A DNA stretch of 64,000 nucleotides from Oikopleura dioica. Lineage: Eukaryota; Chordata; Appendicularia; Copelata; Oikopleuridae. Below are positions 52,301 through 63,067 of this stretch, piece by piece (positions within the stretch are counted from its first letter, which is position 1; every line of letters begins with the position of its first letter). The translations under genes were made by a program, and so were the position numbers. The notes beneath the pieces were generated by a model. It was not told the origin of the DNA, did not search any database, and was given only the letters and a program-made list of their open reading frames with translations. Location of the stretch: assembly GCA_907165135.1 (NCBI GenBank), contig OU015567.1, positions 12,157,001 through 12,221,000 of the forward strand, in the 5' to 3' direction.

Positions 52301-55300
52301 CTCTTAACTTCAGTAGAAATAAGCTGATGGTATCTTTCAACCTCCTAAAACACAGATGAAAACGACTTCTCGAAGTTTTCTTTAAAAAAGAACGGTTAAT
52401 AATGATAATTACATCGCGACTGTTGGGCTTGGAAACAGGACGGAAGCCACCACCGGCAGGGAAATTCGCATCATCCTTGAACATCGGTTAAAATTAATAT
52501 AAATGATTAAACATACTTTATGAGATTTGGCGCCAGGGCTGAAGTGCAACTCAATATGATATCGCTCGTCAGAATCTGCCGGCTTTGTTGGATCTTCGTA
52601 CAGCATGATGACAATTTGAGTCATGTAGTTGAGCTCGGATACACGGGAGATGTAATCCAACGCACGCTGCCATTGATCATCATCGACGTTGCACAAGCCG
52701 CCATATCGAATCAAGGTTAACAGCGAATGGATGTGACTTTCAGAGGTAAAATACAATCTGGTTCGGACATGACGGCCTTAAGAATTGTTAAACAGTTCTT
52801 CTTTCAAAAAGTACCTGGGGAAAGAACATTACTGACAAAACTGGGATCGAGCTTTGTCAACTGTTCCTCTGGGTTGTCAATATTGGCCCGCAAATCTGCC
52901 AAAATCTTCCGTAGAAGCGGGACGCAATAACCATGTGAAATGTTCAGCTTCTCATCTTCCTCAATTCCATACTCTTGAGGAATAACGATGTCGGCGACGA
53001 TCTTCGACGTCTCATAAAGTTCATCGATGATTGGCGATTTGAGGCAAGTATTGTGTTGCGCGTCGTACTTGATGCTGTCGTAGATATCCGGAATTTTAGA
53101 AACGTCGAATTCGCCAGTTTTATGATGCTTGAAATCGCGCTGTAGTTTGCGCCATCGTTCGAGCATCAAACTGATGTCTTCGTTTTGATAGAGTTTCAAC
53201 TTTTCTCCGGAAGTTTCGTGCTCTTCGCTGAGTTCTTCGATGTAGACAATGAGGTTTTCCACAAGTCCGTGGAGCTTATGAAGCCAAGCTAGTGGATTTT
53301 CGGGTATTTTTGAAAGCGAGTTCTTCATCGAAATCGAATTTGTCGGAATCATCCGGTTGATGAACTCGTCTGTACTTGGAGTATCCGTTGATCGGAGCAT
53401 GTCGTGGAGTCGCTTTTTCACCCTGGGAGAAAGTAAAGAACCGTGATTGGTAACTAAAGACAGTAAGAGATCTCAAATTTTGAGACTCAAAAGCAAATGG
53501 TAAGTCCGGGCGGTTGTACAACTTGCAGTAAAGTAAATTCACGAAAATAGATTTTTTGAGAAAAAGGGTGCTTCGAACTTTTTGCAATCGTGAATTTATT
53601 GAACACGAAAACATCAATAGTAAATATATATATCCATTTGCACAAATAATGGAACTTATTAAAATTCTCGTCATGTCACACGATTAATAATCTCAAACGC
53701 TCGGTCTTACGCTAGTTGGGCGACGCTTACTGCGAAATCTTCTTCGCTGTCAAGGCAAAACTCCTCTTTTTGAGGTCTATTGGAATTATCGATTAACTAT
53801 CAGTTCCTGGCTCAGACTGTTCAACTGTCATTTCCAGAGTAATAGCTGATTGTAAGTCATTTGACTGATGTTTTTATTTAAAATGGCAGTTGACAGATAA
53901 GAGACAATTAATTGAGATTCATGAAATCTTCATGCAATACTTACTCTCCGGAATATTTGTGAAGCTCGTCCGATTCATTGTCCAGCAGACCATTCGTATT
54001 AGCAGACTTGACCATTTGCACAAGAATTGGAGCTAGCTCTCCTTCTAGGGCAAGAAGACCCTTGGCAAAAGCAGCTGCTGTCATTTGAACTCGACCTTCA
54101 TCCGAAGCGTAAATTTTCAGATCGTGACGATATGTCGAATGAAGTCTGAGAAGCCCGCAGCCGGGGAAGCCAGCGTAATCACCTTGGCCACCAGGGTACA
54201 TGCATCTAAAAGCGCGACCAAGTTGCTCAGCCTGGACTTTTCCTGCTGGAGTGAGTTCTCCTCCCCACTTGAGAATTAACTGCAGCGCTCCTGGTTGCTT
54301 CTTTCCAAGAGACTTGAGCTGGATCTTTCTGTTTATTCCCGAAAAGTGACCGTACATCTCCAGCACAACTTTTAATTGCTCCAATTTCGTCATTTTCTCC
54401 TTGATTGGCTCAGTATGCTCTCCTGATTGAAGCTCACTTAGGAGGGTTCGTGCTACGTCCAAAATTTGCTGCAGTTCTTTTGGCTTCTTGAGTTTGATTT
54501 TCCCCAAAGTCGGTCCGTTGTACTTTTTAAAAATATTGAAAAACTCCGGGTGCGAAACCTCCATCTTCATCTTCTGCTTCGGAGTTCTATCGCCGTGTCG
54601 GATGACGGCTACGACGCAACGAAGCTCAAGCATTGTAGAAGCACTTGGAGTCATTCCTGCTTGCACGATTTCAGGAAGCTCCGGATGAAGACCTCTTGGA
54701 ATATTCAACCAGTCGGGTGCTTTTTCCCGGAGAATAATATTACCAAGCATCTTTGCGCAATCATCGTAGTATTTCTGAGAAGTTTTGACAAAACTGAATC
54801 CGTTCACATCGCAAACGTACGATTTTCCATTGGCACGAAGGAGATCAAACCCGCAAACGGTTTGCTTGAAGGCGAGGCATACTTGCCTGGCGATTGCTTT
54901 CTCTTTCGCCGATAAGATGACGGGGTAACGGATTTCTTTGCCTTGGATGTTCAATATTCATCAAATATTTTGCATTACAAAATATTTAAAATATATTATG
55001 AGTACATTAATTGAGCATTTTTCGCGGAAAATTAGCTTAAATTGATAAAAATTGCCACCCTGCCTTTTCCCTCTTTGTCTCGCTCGACTTTTCCGTCTAG
55101 CGCTGGCGATTTTCGAGCTTCTGCGTGAGCATAATCTGGTCCAACAGTGTACACTTTCACGTCAGTTCCATCTGTCGGCATAAAATCTTCATAAATATAC
55201 GAGCCTTCTTTTCGCACTGCCGAGTCCGTACAATACTCGCTCGAACGGTTGAGCACTTTTCTGAAGAGTTTCTGATGCCCGCCACCCGCCGAGCTTGGGT

Positions 55301-56658
55301 AGTAAATATTTATGCGGTGGTTCTCCGCCGAAACTGGTTTCTCGACGAATGGCTTTTGAAAGACCTCGCCGTTAATTTCAATGTAGTCGTCGTGTTCTTC
55401 GAATTCAGGGAGGTTCTCGCAATCTGATCTATCACAGACAATGTATCGTGGTGTTTCGATTCCGGCTTCTTTCAGCGTCTGGTAGACTTTTACGCGGTCC
55501 TGGATATCCCACTGCTTCTCTAGGTCATTGATGCAGATGCAGTTCCGCATTTTCGCGTATTCGATTGCTTTTTCCAACGGAAATCCTTTCGAATGAAAGG
55601 AAATCAAGACATCACAGAGAGGCCATTCTTCTACTGGATCGTTTAGGATTTGATTTTCATCGAAAATCTCAATCTTGACGAAGCCAAAAAGAAGCATTCG
55701 CTAAAAAATGAAATGAAACCGATTACCGCGAAACCTAATTAAACCTGGATTATCTCTCCCATCGGCTTCGATTTGGTCTTCTTCGCCATGGCACAGATGC
55801 CGAGCTTAATCGGTGGCGGTCCGTCTTCATCCTCTTCAAATACATCCTCAACTCCGTCGAGATCAACGTTACCCATATAACAAATGGTCTGTCTCCGCGA
55901 AAACGAGTCCCAGTAGCGCTGAAAGAAAATATTGCTTTTTAGAAAATGTCCATTCAAACGTCATCCCAGGTGCTTTTATGAGCCCCGCAGACTGATTTAT
56001 TGCGCCAGAATGATTACAATCTTCCCCTGTAAATAACTACTGCACCTTTATAGTATAAATTATACCGCCCTAAAAGGGGTCCTCTTACACATATAAAGAT
56101 CCTTTATCACCCTTATGAAAACATGTCTTTATTTCAAATTGAAACTCCAAAAGAATAGTTTTCCGTATTATACTTACTACTCAAAAATAATATATTAAAT
56201 AACTGGAGCAAAACAACCTCTTTTGCTCTCACCAATTTAGATCTAGCTCAATAGTATTACGTGCTATCGTGCTAATGACGTCTGGCCTCTATTTTTCCTT
56301 TGCTAGAAAAAGTACCTTGCTTGGACATATCTTGGGTCTTTCTCTAAGTGACAGCTTCGGAAAGCTCTTTCTCATATATTCCTCAGAGGCCAACGTAGAA
56401 AGGCGACAATTTAAAAAGATAAAATGAGAGAAAAATCGACAAGAAATGAACTTTTAATCTGACGAATGTCGTTAAACGAGACGGGTTTTTTCCTTGTAAA
56501 CCCTTTTTATTATTTGTTATTTTTTTCAAAAATGGTCTTTTATGAGTACTTTTATGGAAGATTCCATTGTCGATTGGGGAAAAGTTCATAATCACCTGAG
56601 AGGCGTCTTCTCCCGGAGAATTAATATTTAATGAAGGTCGTCTCCCTCTGAAAGACAT
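49380..56658 (-). CDS. PPIP5K: Diphosphoinositol pentakisphosphate kinase (PPIP5K/VIP)
   Basis: A many-exon gene. A short N-terminal exon (56658-56597, [20 protein letters not shown]) joins in phase to 55920-55740 ([20 protein letters not shown]). The ATP-grasp kinase domain follows: [68 protein letters not shown]. The phosphatase-like domain contains [26 protein letters not shown]-type sequence and [15 protein letters not shown]. Its C-terminal part ([36 protein letters not shown]) ends near 52430. Small exons then encode a disordered Ser/Arg-rich tail (51230-49380) that includes the family tail motif [17 protein letters not shown] and stops at 49380. The enzyme makes 1-InsP7/InsP8. The first exon is less certain than the rest. 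Confidence 0.93.
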
Positions 56659-57299
56659 GTTTCTCTTTGATTGGGTTCTACTAAAAGAAATTACTGTTAC
56701 TGCCTGCTTGTAACAGCACAAATAATTTCATTTTAGTCATACGAAGAGTCTGGTCTACAATTCATGTGACTTTAGGGGTTGAAAACATTTCTTGAGGTTA
56801 ATTGAACATGATTCTTTCAAAAGCATTAATATTCATTTTGAAACATGCAAATAGGAAAAGATCCTTCATCATTTCTACTATTTCAATAGCGAGAAAACCC
56901 ATCTTTGTATCGTATTTTGTTTCTCTAGGATGCTCCAGAGTTTGAAACAATGGCACTGGGTGTCAACTGAAGGGCAAATCTAGCCAACGCTGGCACGGGA
57001 TTATTTCGCAGATGATAAATTTTAGACTGTTATTTTCTGATTATTCGTTGGTGCTTTAAACCCAGTGCTCTAGTTCTAGTTTCAGTCTGGCGTAATAAAA
57101 TCATAAATTTCCCGGCATAAATTTAGTTTAATTGTTCATGACTTAGAGTTCACAATCTATGGAGGCTCATAAAATAAGAAGGAGAGTTCTATCAATACTA
57201 TCGACTATCGGCAATTTCAGATGGATTTCCATGAATGAAGAGTGTCAATTTTACCAAATACAGAAAGTTCAAATCAAAGATACAGTCAAACAAAAGAGA

Positions 57300-57984
57300 T
57301 CAACTTTGAGCGCTTTCAGGTAAGCCCCCAGTTTGCGATAAGTGCCTGATTAGACAGACCCAGTCGTGTCCTCGTGGCAGCTCTCCATCGACGAGTTTGT
57401 TCGTTGCTCTCGCTTTCTGCCGTTTCGTCAGTTGTTCTTTCTTCTCTTTGACCTTCTTTTCTTTCACTTCAACAGGCTCTTTCACTACTGTCGGGCGTTC
57501 TTTTTGGAATTTTGTTAAATCGTCAATGTTGTCCTTGACTCCTTCGATGAGGGTGTAAATCATGGGGTCTCCTAAATCATCATGGATTTAGCAACTTTTC
57601 AACAACTACTGCCTTGTCTTCAGAGGACAAATCTCTACAGTAATTGATGGAGAGATAGTGTACCTAAGTTTTCTTCTGCTTGATTCTTCAAAAATTCCAA
57701 AATATGTTCCTTCGTCGCATCCGTCAAATGAGTGTTGTAAAAGCTCTCTAGACTGAATTCTGGCGCTTCTTCGGGGTAGTTTTCTCCCCATTTAAAGTCG
57801 ATTTTGACATTTTTACCGGATTCCCTTATCAAATCAAAATCATCACCTCATTCAAACAGTCTTACCCTTCTGGAGTAATTTTATAGCTAAACTCCGTTTC
57901 AGAAACCTTTTCGTAACACTCATCATCTTCAAAAATAGCATCCAAAGCTTCCAGCTCCTCTTCTTGCTGCTCTTTTACCGACAT
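57300..57984 (-). CDS. RWDD4: RWD-domain protein RWDD4
   Basis: The start MSVKEQQEEELEALDAIFED is typical of RWD proteins (ELEALxxIF/Y). The domain continues YKITPEG and WGENYPEEAPEFSLESFYN, then DATKEHILEFLKNQAEENLG. After another exon (MIYTLIEGVKDN) a lysine-rich helix (EKKEQLTKRQKARATNK) precedes the conserved RWDD4 end GELPRGHDWVCLIRHLSQTG. Length and order agree with vertebrate RWDD4. Its molecular function is poorly known. It lies 202 bp after BET1 on the same strand. Confidence 0.9.
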
Positions 57985-58186
57985 CAAGTTCAATTTTTCT
58001 AGTGCAATGAGGAATTTATTTTTGCTGAAATATTATTGCACTATATTTGAAATTTTGAAAGAATCGTTTTTAGAGAGTATTATTTCAGTAAATTTCCCAG
58101 TAGAAAAACGGACTAGTATAGAGAGAATTTGGTATGAGAGAAAAAACAGTAGCTGGAACTTGAATTTGAAAAAGTCGTAAAAGAGA

Positions 58187-58529
58187 CTAGAATCGAAGAA
58201 TGAGATACAGAACGAAGAAGAAGGCGCAAATGAACATGAAGAGCGTGCACCACATTCCTCCGTAGCCCTTGGCCGAGAGTTTCTTTACTTTGGAGAAGGT
58301 CGATCCCAGAAATCCCTGACTCTTGTCGAAGTCGCTATCCTAAAAGATTCGTTTGTAATGAGGAGATGAAGAGGGTTCTGACCATTTTCTTGAGCAAGTC
58401 ATTTTGATATCTTGCTTCGTCGCCAATTTTGATCGCAATTTGCTTCAGTCTGTTTGTTTTTGCGGACAATTCGCTTTCTAGCAGATCGTTTTGCTCCTGA
58501 TACGGGATGTTGCTCCGATGATGAGCCAT
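58187..58529 (-). CDS. BET1: Golgi v-/t-SNARE BET1
   Basis: Two exons (58529-58383, 58339-58187) give 99 residues. The SNARE helix runs NDLLESELSAKTNRLKQIAI to YQNDLLKKM and DSDFDKSQGFLGSTFSKVKK, with the central glutamine layer and the BET1-specific DSDFD..GFLG segment. The C-terminus is a tail anchor (MWCTLFMFICAFFFVLYLIL). Slightly shorter than the human protein (118 residues), mainly at the N-terminus. BET1 acts in ER-to-Golgi vesicle fusion. The gene begins 31 bp after the helicase stop, and the AG of ACATTTAG lies directly before AATGG, so it is probably a downstream operon gene. Confidence 0.93.
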
Positions 58530-58560
58530 TCTAAATGTTCAAAAATGCTAACTATGCCTG
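58530..58560 (-). promoter_or_regulatory. 31-bp intercistronic region with candidate trans-splice acceptor
   Basis: Between the helicase TAA and the BET1 ATG, the minus strand reads CAGGCATAGTTAGC, then ATTTTTGAACATTTAG, then A-ATG. It is too short for a promoter plus terminator, so the two genes most likely share a primary transcript. Confidence 0.6.
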
Positions 58561-59890
58561 TTAAATTTCAGAAAATTTCAAACAAGCATCATTTTCAATT
58601 CGTTTGAGTTTATCGCCGTCAGAATCGCTTGAAAAGAGAACAACCGAGTGTCCAATTTTACCAGCTCTTCCCGTTCTGCCTGATTTATGAATGTACTCTT
58701 TCGTTGACTGATTCGCGCAGCCGAGATGAATGACCAAATCAACGTCGGGTAAATCGATACCACGGGAAATAAGCGACGTGCCTGTTTACGAGTTTCAGAA
58801 AATATAGTAACGAAACCTGCCTTAGCCTGTGTTATTATATATTTGTGTCTTGAAAACCAGGCAGTAGTGTTTCTCTCTAAAACCAAGTTCCTATTAGCAA
58901 GCTTTTCGTCGTATCTCTCACTGCCTTCATAATCTTATTTCGCTGATTTTGCTGGAATTCTCCGTGAATCTGAAAGACCGCATTCCAAGGCGCATTCTCT
59001 ATAAATCTCAGCGACCCAGCAAGAGCATCAACTTCTCTTTTCTTGTTGCAGAAGACGATGGTCGATCCGAGTTCATTCGCGAATTCGGAGCGAATTTGAG
59101 CGATTACTTGAGCGATTGAAGAGGGAGTAATTTCGAGAGTTTTGAGAGATTTTTTGTAATGAAAAAGGGTTGAAGATGTTTCGAAGGGACGCTTTTCTTC
59201 TATAAGCCTTTCATTTTCCGTTTCCAAATAGCAGAAGTTTTTGCTATTTCCCGCAATGATTCTCAAACGATCTTCAAATTCGACTGAATTCGTTGCACTA
59301 AAGCCCAAATATCGCGCCGGAGAAATGAGGCTCAAAATCTCTTCCGTCTCTTCCGAAAACCCCTTTGAAAGAAGCTGATCTATTTCATCCAACACAGCCA
59401 ATTCAAAGTCATCTGGTTCAATCATCTCCGATCCTACCATTTCAAGAAGAATGCCAGGAGAACCGATGACGATTCGTGGCGATTTCTGAAGAAAGAACAG
59501 GTTCGACTTTGTCGATTTTCCACCGCTGATAAACGCGCAAAAAGACATCCAATCGCCCACAAAGTCGTCTTGCAGATGCTCGAATAGCTTTCGTAGCTCT
59601 TTCATTATTTGAATTCCCAAATCTCGCGACGGAGCAATGATCAGAACTTGAGAAGAATTGGTCGATGGATTTTGAAGAATGTGATCAACGACGGGGAGAA
59701 GAAAAGCGAGTGTCTTGCCAGAACCAGTTGGAGAACGAACAAGAATATTGGATTTTCCATGATCTACATTTTCCACAACGAGTTTTTGAACAGGAAGTAG
59801 CTTCGTAAACCCAGCTTCTTTTGCTGCTTTTTCGACGACTTTTGAAAGGTTTCTTTTCGCAAACAGCCGTTTTCGCACAATTATCAACAT
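58561..59890 (-). CDS. DEAD-box RNA helicase (DEID variant), possibly mitochondrial
   Basis: Two exons (59890-58891, 58781-58561) join through a 109-bp GA-AG intron to 406 residues. Motifs in order: Q motif (GFTKLLPVQ), I (SPTGSGKT), Ia (APSRDLG), Ib-like (GSPG), II (LDEID instead of DEAD), III (SAT), IV (TIVFCNKK), V (SRGIDLPDVDLVIH), VI (HKSGRTGRAGKIG). The N-terminus MLIIVRKRLFAKRNLSK is basic and lacks long extensions, which would suit a mitochondrial DDX28-like enzyme, but this is an inference. Motif V is created across the GA-AG junction. It is the middle gene of a probable operon (33 bp after the 213-residue gene, 31 bp before BET1). Confidence 0.9.
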
Positions 59891-59923
59891 TCTTGAAAAA
59901 GAAACTATACAGCAAATGTTTTC

Positions 59924-61683
59924 TTATTGGTCCCCGTAGCCCAGTTTATAAATCTTATTGTTGTACATTTCGATAAACTCTTCAGTAGGTCCTGCTTCAA
60001 TGAACCACTTCTTCTGGCTCGAGCGATCTATCCGGAAGATTTTGAACTTTTCTTCTTTTAAAATAACGCTCATATTATTGATCATCGCTTCAATTTTATC
60101 TGTGTCGATTTTGCTAAAGTCAGCTTCTTCTTCAAGCTTTCGTTTTTCCAACTTGGTCAATCCAATTGGCAAGTCGATTTCAATTCGAAGCTCGATTTTG
60201 CTACGACTAGGAGGTTCTCTGCCGCGCATTAGTGACCGTCCGTAAGTGCAGACAAAGTCCCAAACAACTTTGTTCTGGTACTTTTTGTTGTGATAGTCTC
60301 GGCTGGAAATGGTCGCCAGAACTGGTATTCGTCCTTCGAGCTGACTTTGTCTGAAAAAAATCAAGTAATTTTAAAGCTCCTTGATCGAATGACTCTTTTT
60401 TCTTCTGCTCACCTCGCTAGAACCCGTCTTTCGTCCCTTTTCAACATCTTCAAGCTCTTCAAGGACATCAATTTACTGCCATAGCTGACGACATCGTGAT
60501 AATTTCCCTTTTTGATCGTCTTCGACAAATCTGTAGCAACGAGAAGGTCTCTTTTTCGCTCTTCAGTGATCCCAGAATTTATGTGCTGGACCTAGGTCTA
60601 GGATCTGGGGTGACAGGAGGTGATCTGAAATGAGTCGCCAGAAATGAATCACCAAAAGATGTGATCGGGTTTCTCGGATCACCTCAAAAAGGTGATCGAG
60701 TCCCGATCACCAAATCAATTTCTGGGAGTTCTTCGATCACCAAATTCGGGTGATCGGATCTCCAACGTCGAATTTCGGTTCATGAAGTTTTTAATTTCCT
60801 TTTTTATTCATTTTTGTTAAGTTTTTTCATAAAGTTTTTTATTTCTTCCGACATAAAGTCGCTTCAAGTATCAGAAAGCTTTTATACATAATTGTCATCT
60901 TCTCTTGTGGTTTGACATCAGTTGAATCATTTTTAAAACCTTCCGATTTTTTGATAGAGAGCGCGAGAGAAATCTGTTGCAAAAAGCCATCTTTCTTGAG
61001 AAATTTCACGAAAATTCGCACATTGGAAAAAATAGGTAAAACGGATTACCACCTTCGAATAAATTGAGGGCCTAAGTCACCGTGGTCGGTTTTACCGACC
61101 CCGTGTATTGAGAAGTTAATCCTTTCTTTAGTTACTTTTTCGATTTTCCGGAAATTCAGACCCTTGCCGTTAGTAACTAATGAATCCAAAGTAAAGGGTT
61201 AGTAAGTAAATGTAAAGTATAAGTTATTAACTTATACTTCATATGAGTAAAAACTGTATATACAGTTATACAGTTATAACTGAGTCGGATTAGAGGGTTG
61301 AAGCGTATTTCGCTCCCGGGGCGAGCCCCTTTCATAATAGTAGAAAGTGAAATGGAGATAATCTCTTAAAATTTCAAATAAAGAGTGGTCGAAAAAGCGA
61401 TTTGACATCAAAATATCGACCCCTGCCCTGACCATAATCACACGACTTTGGTGATCGAAAATGTTTGGATCACCAGTCAGAGGTGATCTCGATCACCTAA
61501 ATCACCAAAAAATTCAGGCGGGTGATCGGCTCCGATCACCTCGTTTAGGTGATCCGCGGAGCTCTATCACATCTTTCGGTGATTCATTTTCGGCGACTCA
61601 TTTCAGATCACCTCCGGTCACCCCAAATCCTAGACCTAGTGCTGGACTTTTTTTCTTTGAAGAAGCTCTTTTCTTTTGCTCAT
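59924..61683 (-). CDS. Unrecognised 213-residue basic protein, interrupted by an introner-like element
   Basis: Exons 61683-61648, 60591-60413 and 60350-59924 give exactly 214 codons including the stop. The protein is basic at the start (MSKRKELLQRKKVQHINSG), then helical (NYHDVVSYGSKLMSLKSLKM), then YHNKKYQNKVVWDFVCTYGR and IELRIEIDLPIGLTKLEKRK, ending YNNKIYKLGYGDQ. No family is recognised; a ribosome- or RNA-related role would suit the composition but is a guess. Intron 1 (61647-60592) consists of one transposon-like element plus one copy of its target duplication. The gene is the probable first gene of an operon with the helicase and BET1. Confidence 0.75.
60592..61639. mobile_element. 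1,048-bp introner-like inverted-repeat element
   Basis: Flanked by an 8-bp direct repeat TGCTGGAC (60584-60591 and 61640-61647). The ends are inverted repeats of about 190 bp starting CTAGGTCTAGGAT(C/T)TGGGG; the first 80 bp differ at only a few positions. Both ends are studded with copies of GGTGATC or its complement GATCACC. The interior is non-coding and AT-rich with short palindromes (GGTCGG-TTTT-ACCGACC near 61085, GTATATAC-type near 61255). The host gene is read on the minus strand: the duplication copy GTCCAGCA provides the GT donor, and the element's final CTAG provides the AG acceptor, so the entire element is removed as an intron. Confidence 0.85.
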
Positions 61684-62229
61684 TTTGGCGAGTTGCGGCG
61701 AGCCACTCAAGAATCTTCTCAAGAAGCTCGTGCTCATTTCTTTTTCCGATTTCTTTTAAAAACAGACAAATTACCGCGATTATCATTCCTGACTGACGGA
61801 ATTTCCAGTCAGTCAAATTATGTCACATTTTCAATGTTAAAAACATAGGGCGAGCGCGTTGCGTTTGTGACATATATTGCTGAGTGACGGGGGTCCTTTC
61901 AGAAATTCAGGTAGCTTGATAGACTCGTTGAATATTTATTTTTCTTTATATACAGAGAAGAGGAAAGTTTTGAAGACTTCGGTTGTTTTTGATAAGAGGC
62001 GATTTATAGAGCGAATAATACTCTGGAGAATGCATCAAAACATGAGAAATTTGATAGGAATTACAAATTTGACAGTGTGTAATTTATAATTACTGCGTAT
62101 AACAAAGAGAGTATCTTTTATCAGTTTTACAATATCTGATGCTTTGCGTTTCTTATTGGAATAGAGTAAATGACAGGTACCAATTGGAGGACTGGACTGC
62201 TGGTAATGTAATGACTTGCGTTTTCAAAT

Positions 62230-63067
62230 CTAGTTGAGGCTGCATTTGGCGGGTTTCGTCTTTTTCTTTCGTTTCTGCTTTTTGCCAGGGTAGATTTTAT
62301 CATTATCAGTCCTCGGCGTTTTCGGCTTTCTTTGAATCATGATCTGGTCGGTTAGCTTTTCGAAGGTTTCTTCGATTCGCAAATTTGTCTGAAAATCGAT
62401 TACTTTCATGATCAGCGGATTATTTATACTTTTGCGGATGTTTCTATGTATTGTAAGCCGTATTTTGCTGCGATTTGTTCACCCTCTGCTTGCGAAACAC
62501 TTCTAGGTCCATCGACTTTGTTTCCAACTGATAGAAAAGCCGGTTGAAATCAAGGAAGAAAATGGGAAAGGAAACTTACCCAGAATCCGAGGAATTTCAT
62601 CGCAATTTTCTCTTATCTCGCTCATCCACCTTCTGATCGCCTCAAAAGATGTCCTGTTGCTGAGATCAAAGACGACGACGACTCCATTAGCACCGTTGTA
62701 AAATCTACAAAAATTGAGTTCGTCAACCTGGAAAATAGAACTAACGATCTAACAAGAGATTTGAATCGTTCCTGCCCGGCCGTGTCCCAGATTTGAAGCG
62801 TTAATTCTTCGCCCCTTTTGTAGATCTTCTTCAATTTGAAATCGACCCCAATTGTGCCCGTGTAGACATCTAAAAATAGGTCATCAAGCCGACTTGACCT
62901 CCAACAGCGAGAAAATTTGAAAATCAAGTGTCGCCCAAAAAAACGGGGCTGCTTAGTAAGCAGTGCTTACCCGTAAAAGTATTGTCCGCGTATCGTATCA
63001 AAATCGCCGACTTTCCAACACCAGAGTCGCCGACCAGCAGCAACTTCAAAAGTGCTTTTTCCGGCAT
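62230..63067 (-). CDS. Rab-family small GTPase with a CaaX-like C-terminus
   Basis: The start [20 protein letters not shown] gives the P-loop. Exon 2 carries switch I ([14 protein letters not shown]) and switch II ([17 protein letters not shown]). A GT-AG intron inside codon S (62745-62705) leads to [17 protein letters not shown]. The G4 motif VGNKVDG and G5 motif ETSAK follow. The F/RabF motifs ([18 protein letters not shown]) place it in the Rab1/8/35 area, but no subfamily is certain. The C-terminus is a polybasic stretch ([11 protein letters not shown]) ending AKCSLN, so a single cysteine four residues from the end replaces the usual double cysteine. An upstream ATG at 63164 opens an overlapping frame. 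Confidence 0.9.

Noticed and set aside
54466-54915. 149-codon plus-strand open frame
   Set aside because: Antisense to the PPIP5K phosphatase-domain exon.
61598-61816. Minus-strand frame resembling a short helical protein (IIAVICLFLKEIGKRNEHEL)
   Set aside because: It overlaps the first exon of the 213-residue gene in another frame and cannot be joined in frame to downstream exons; a MAGE-like reading was considered but not supported.
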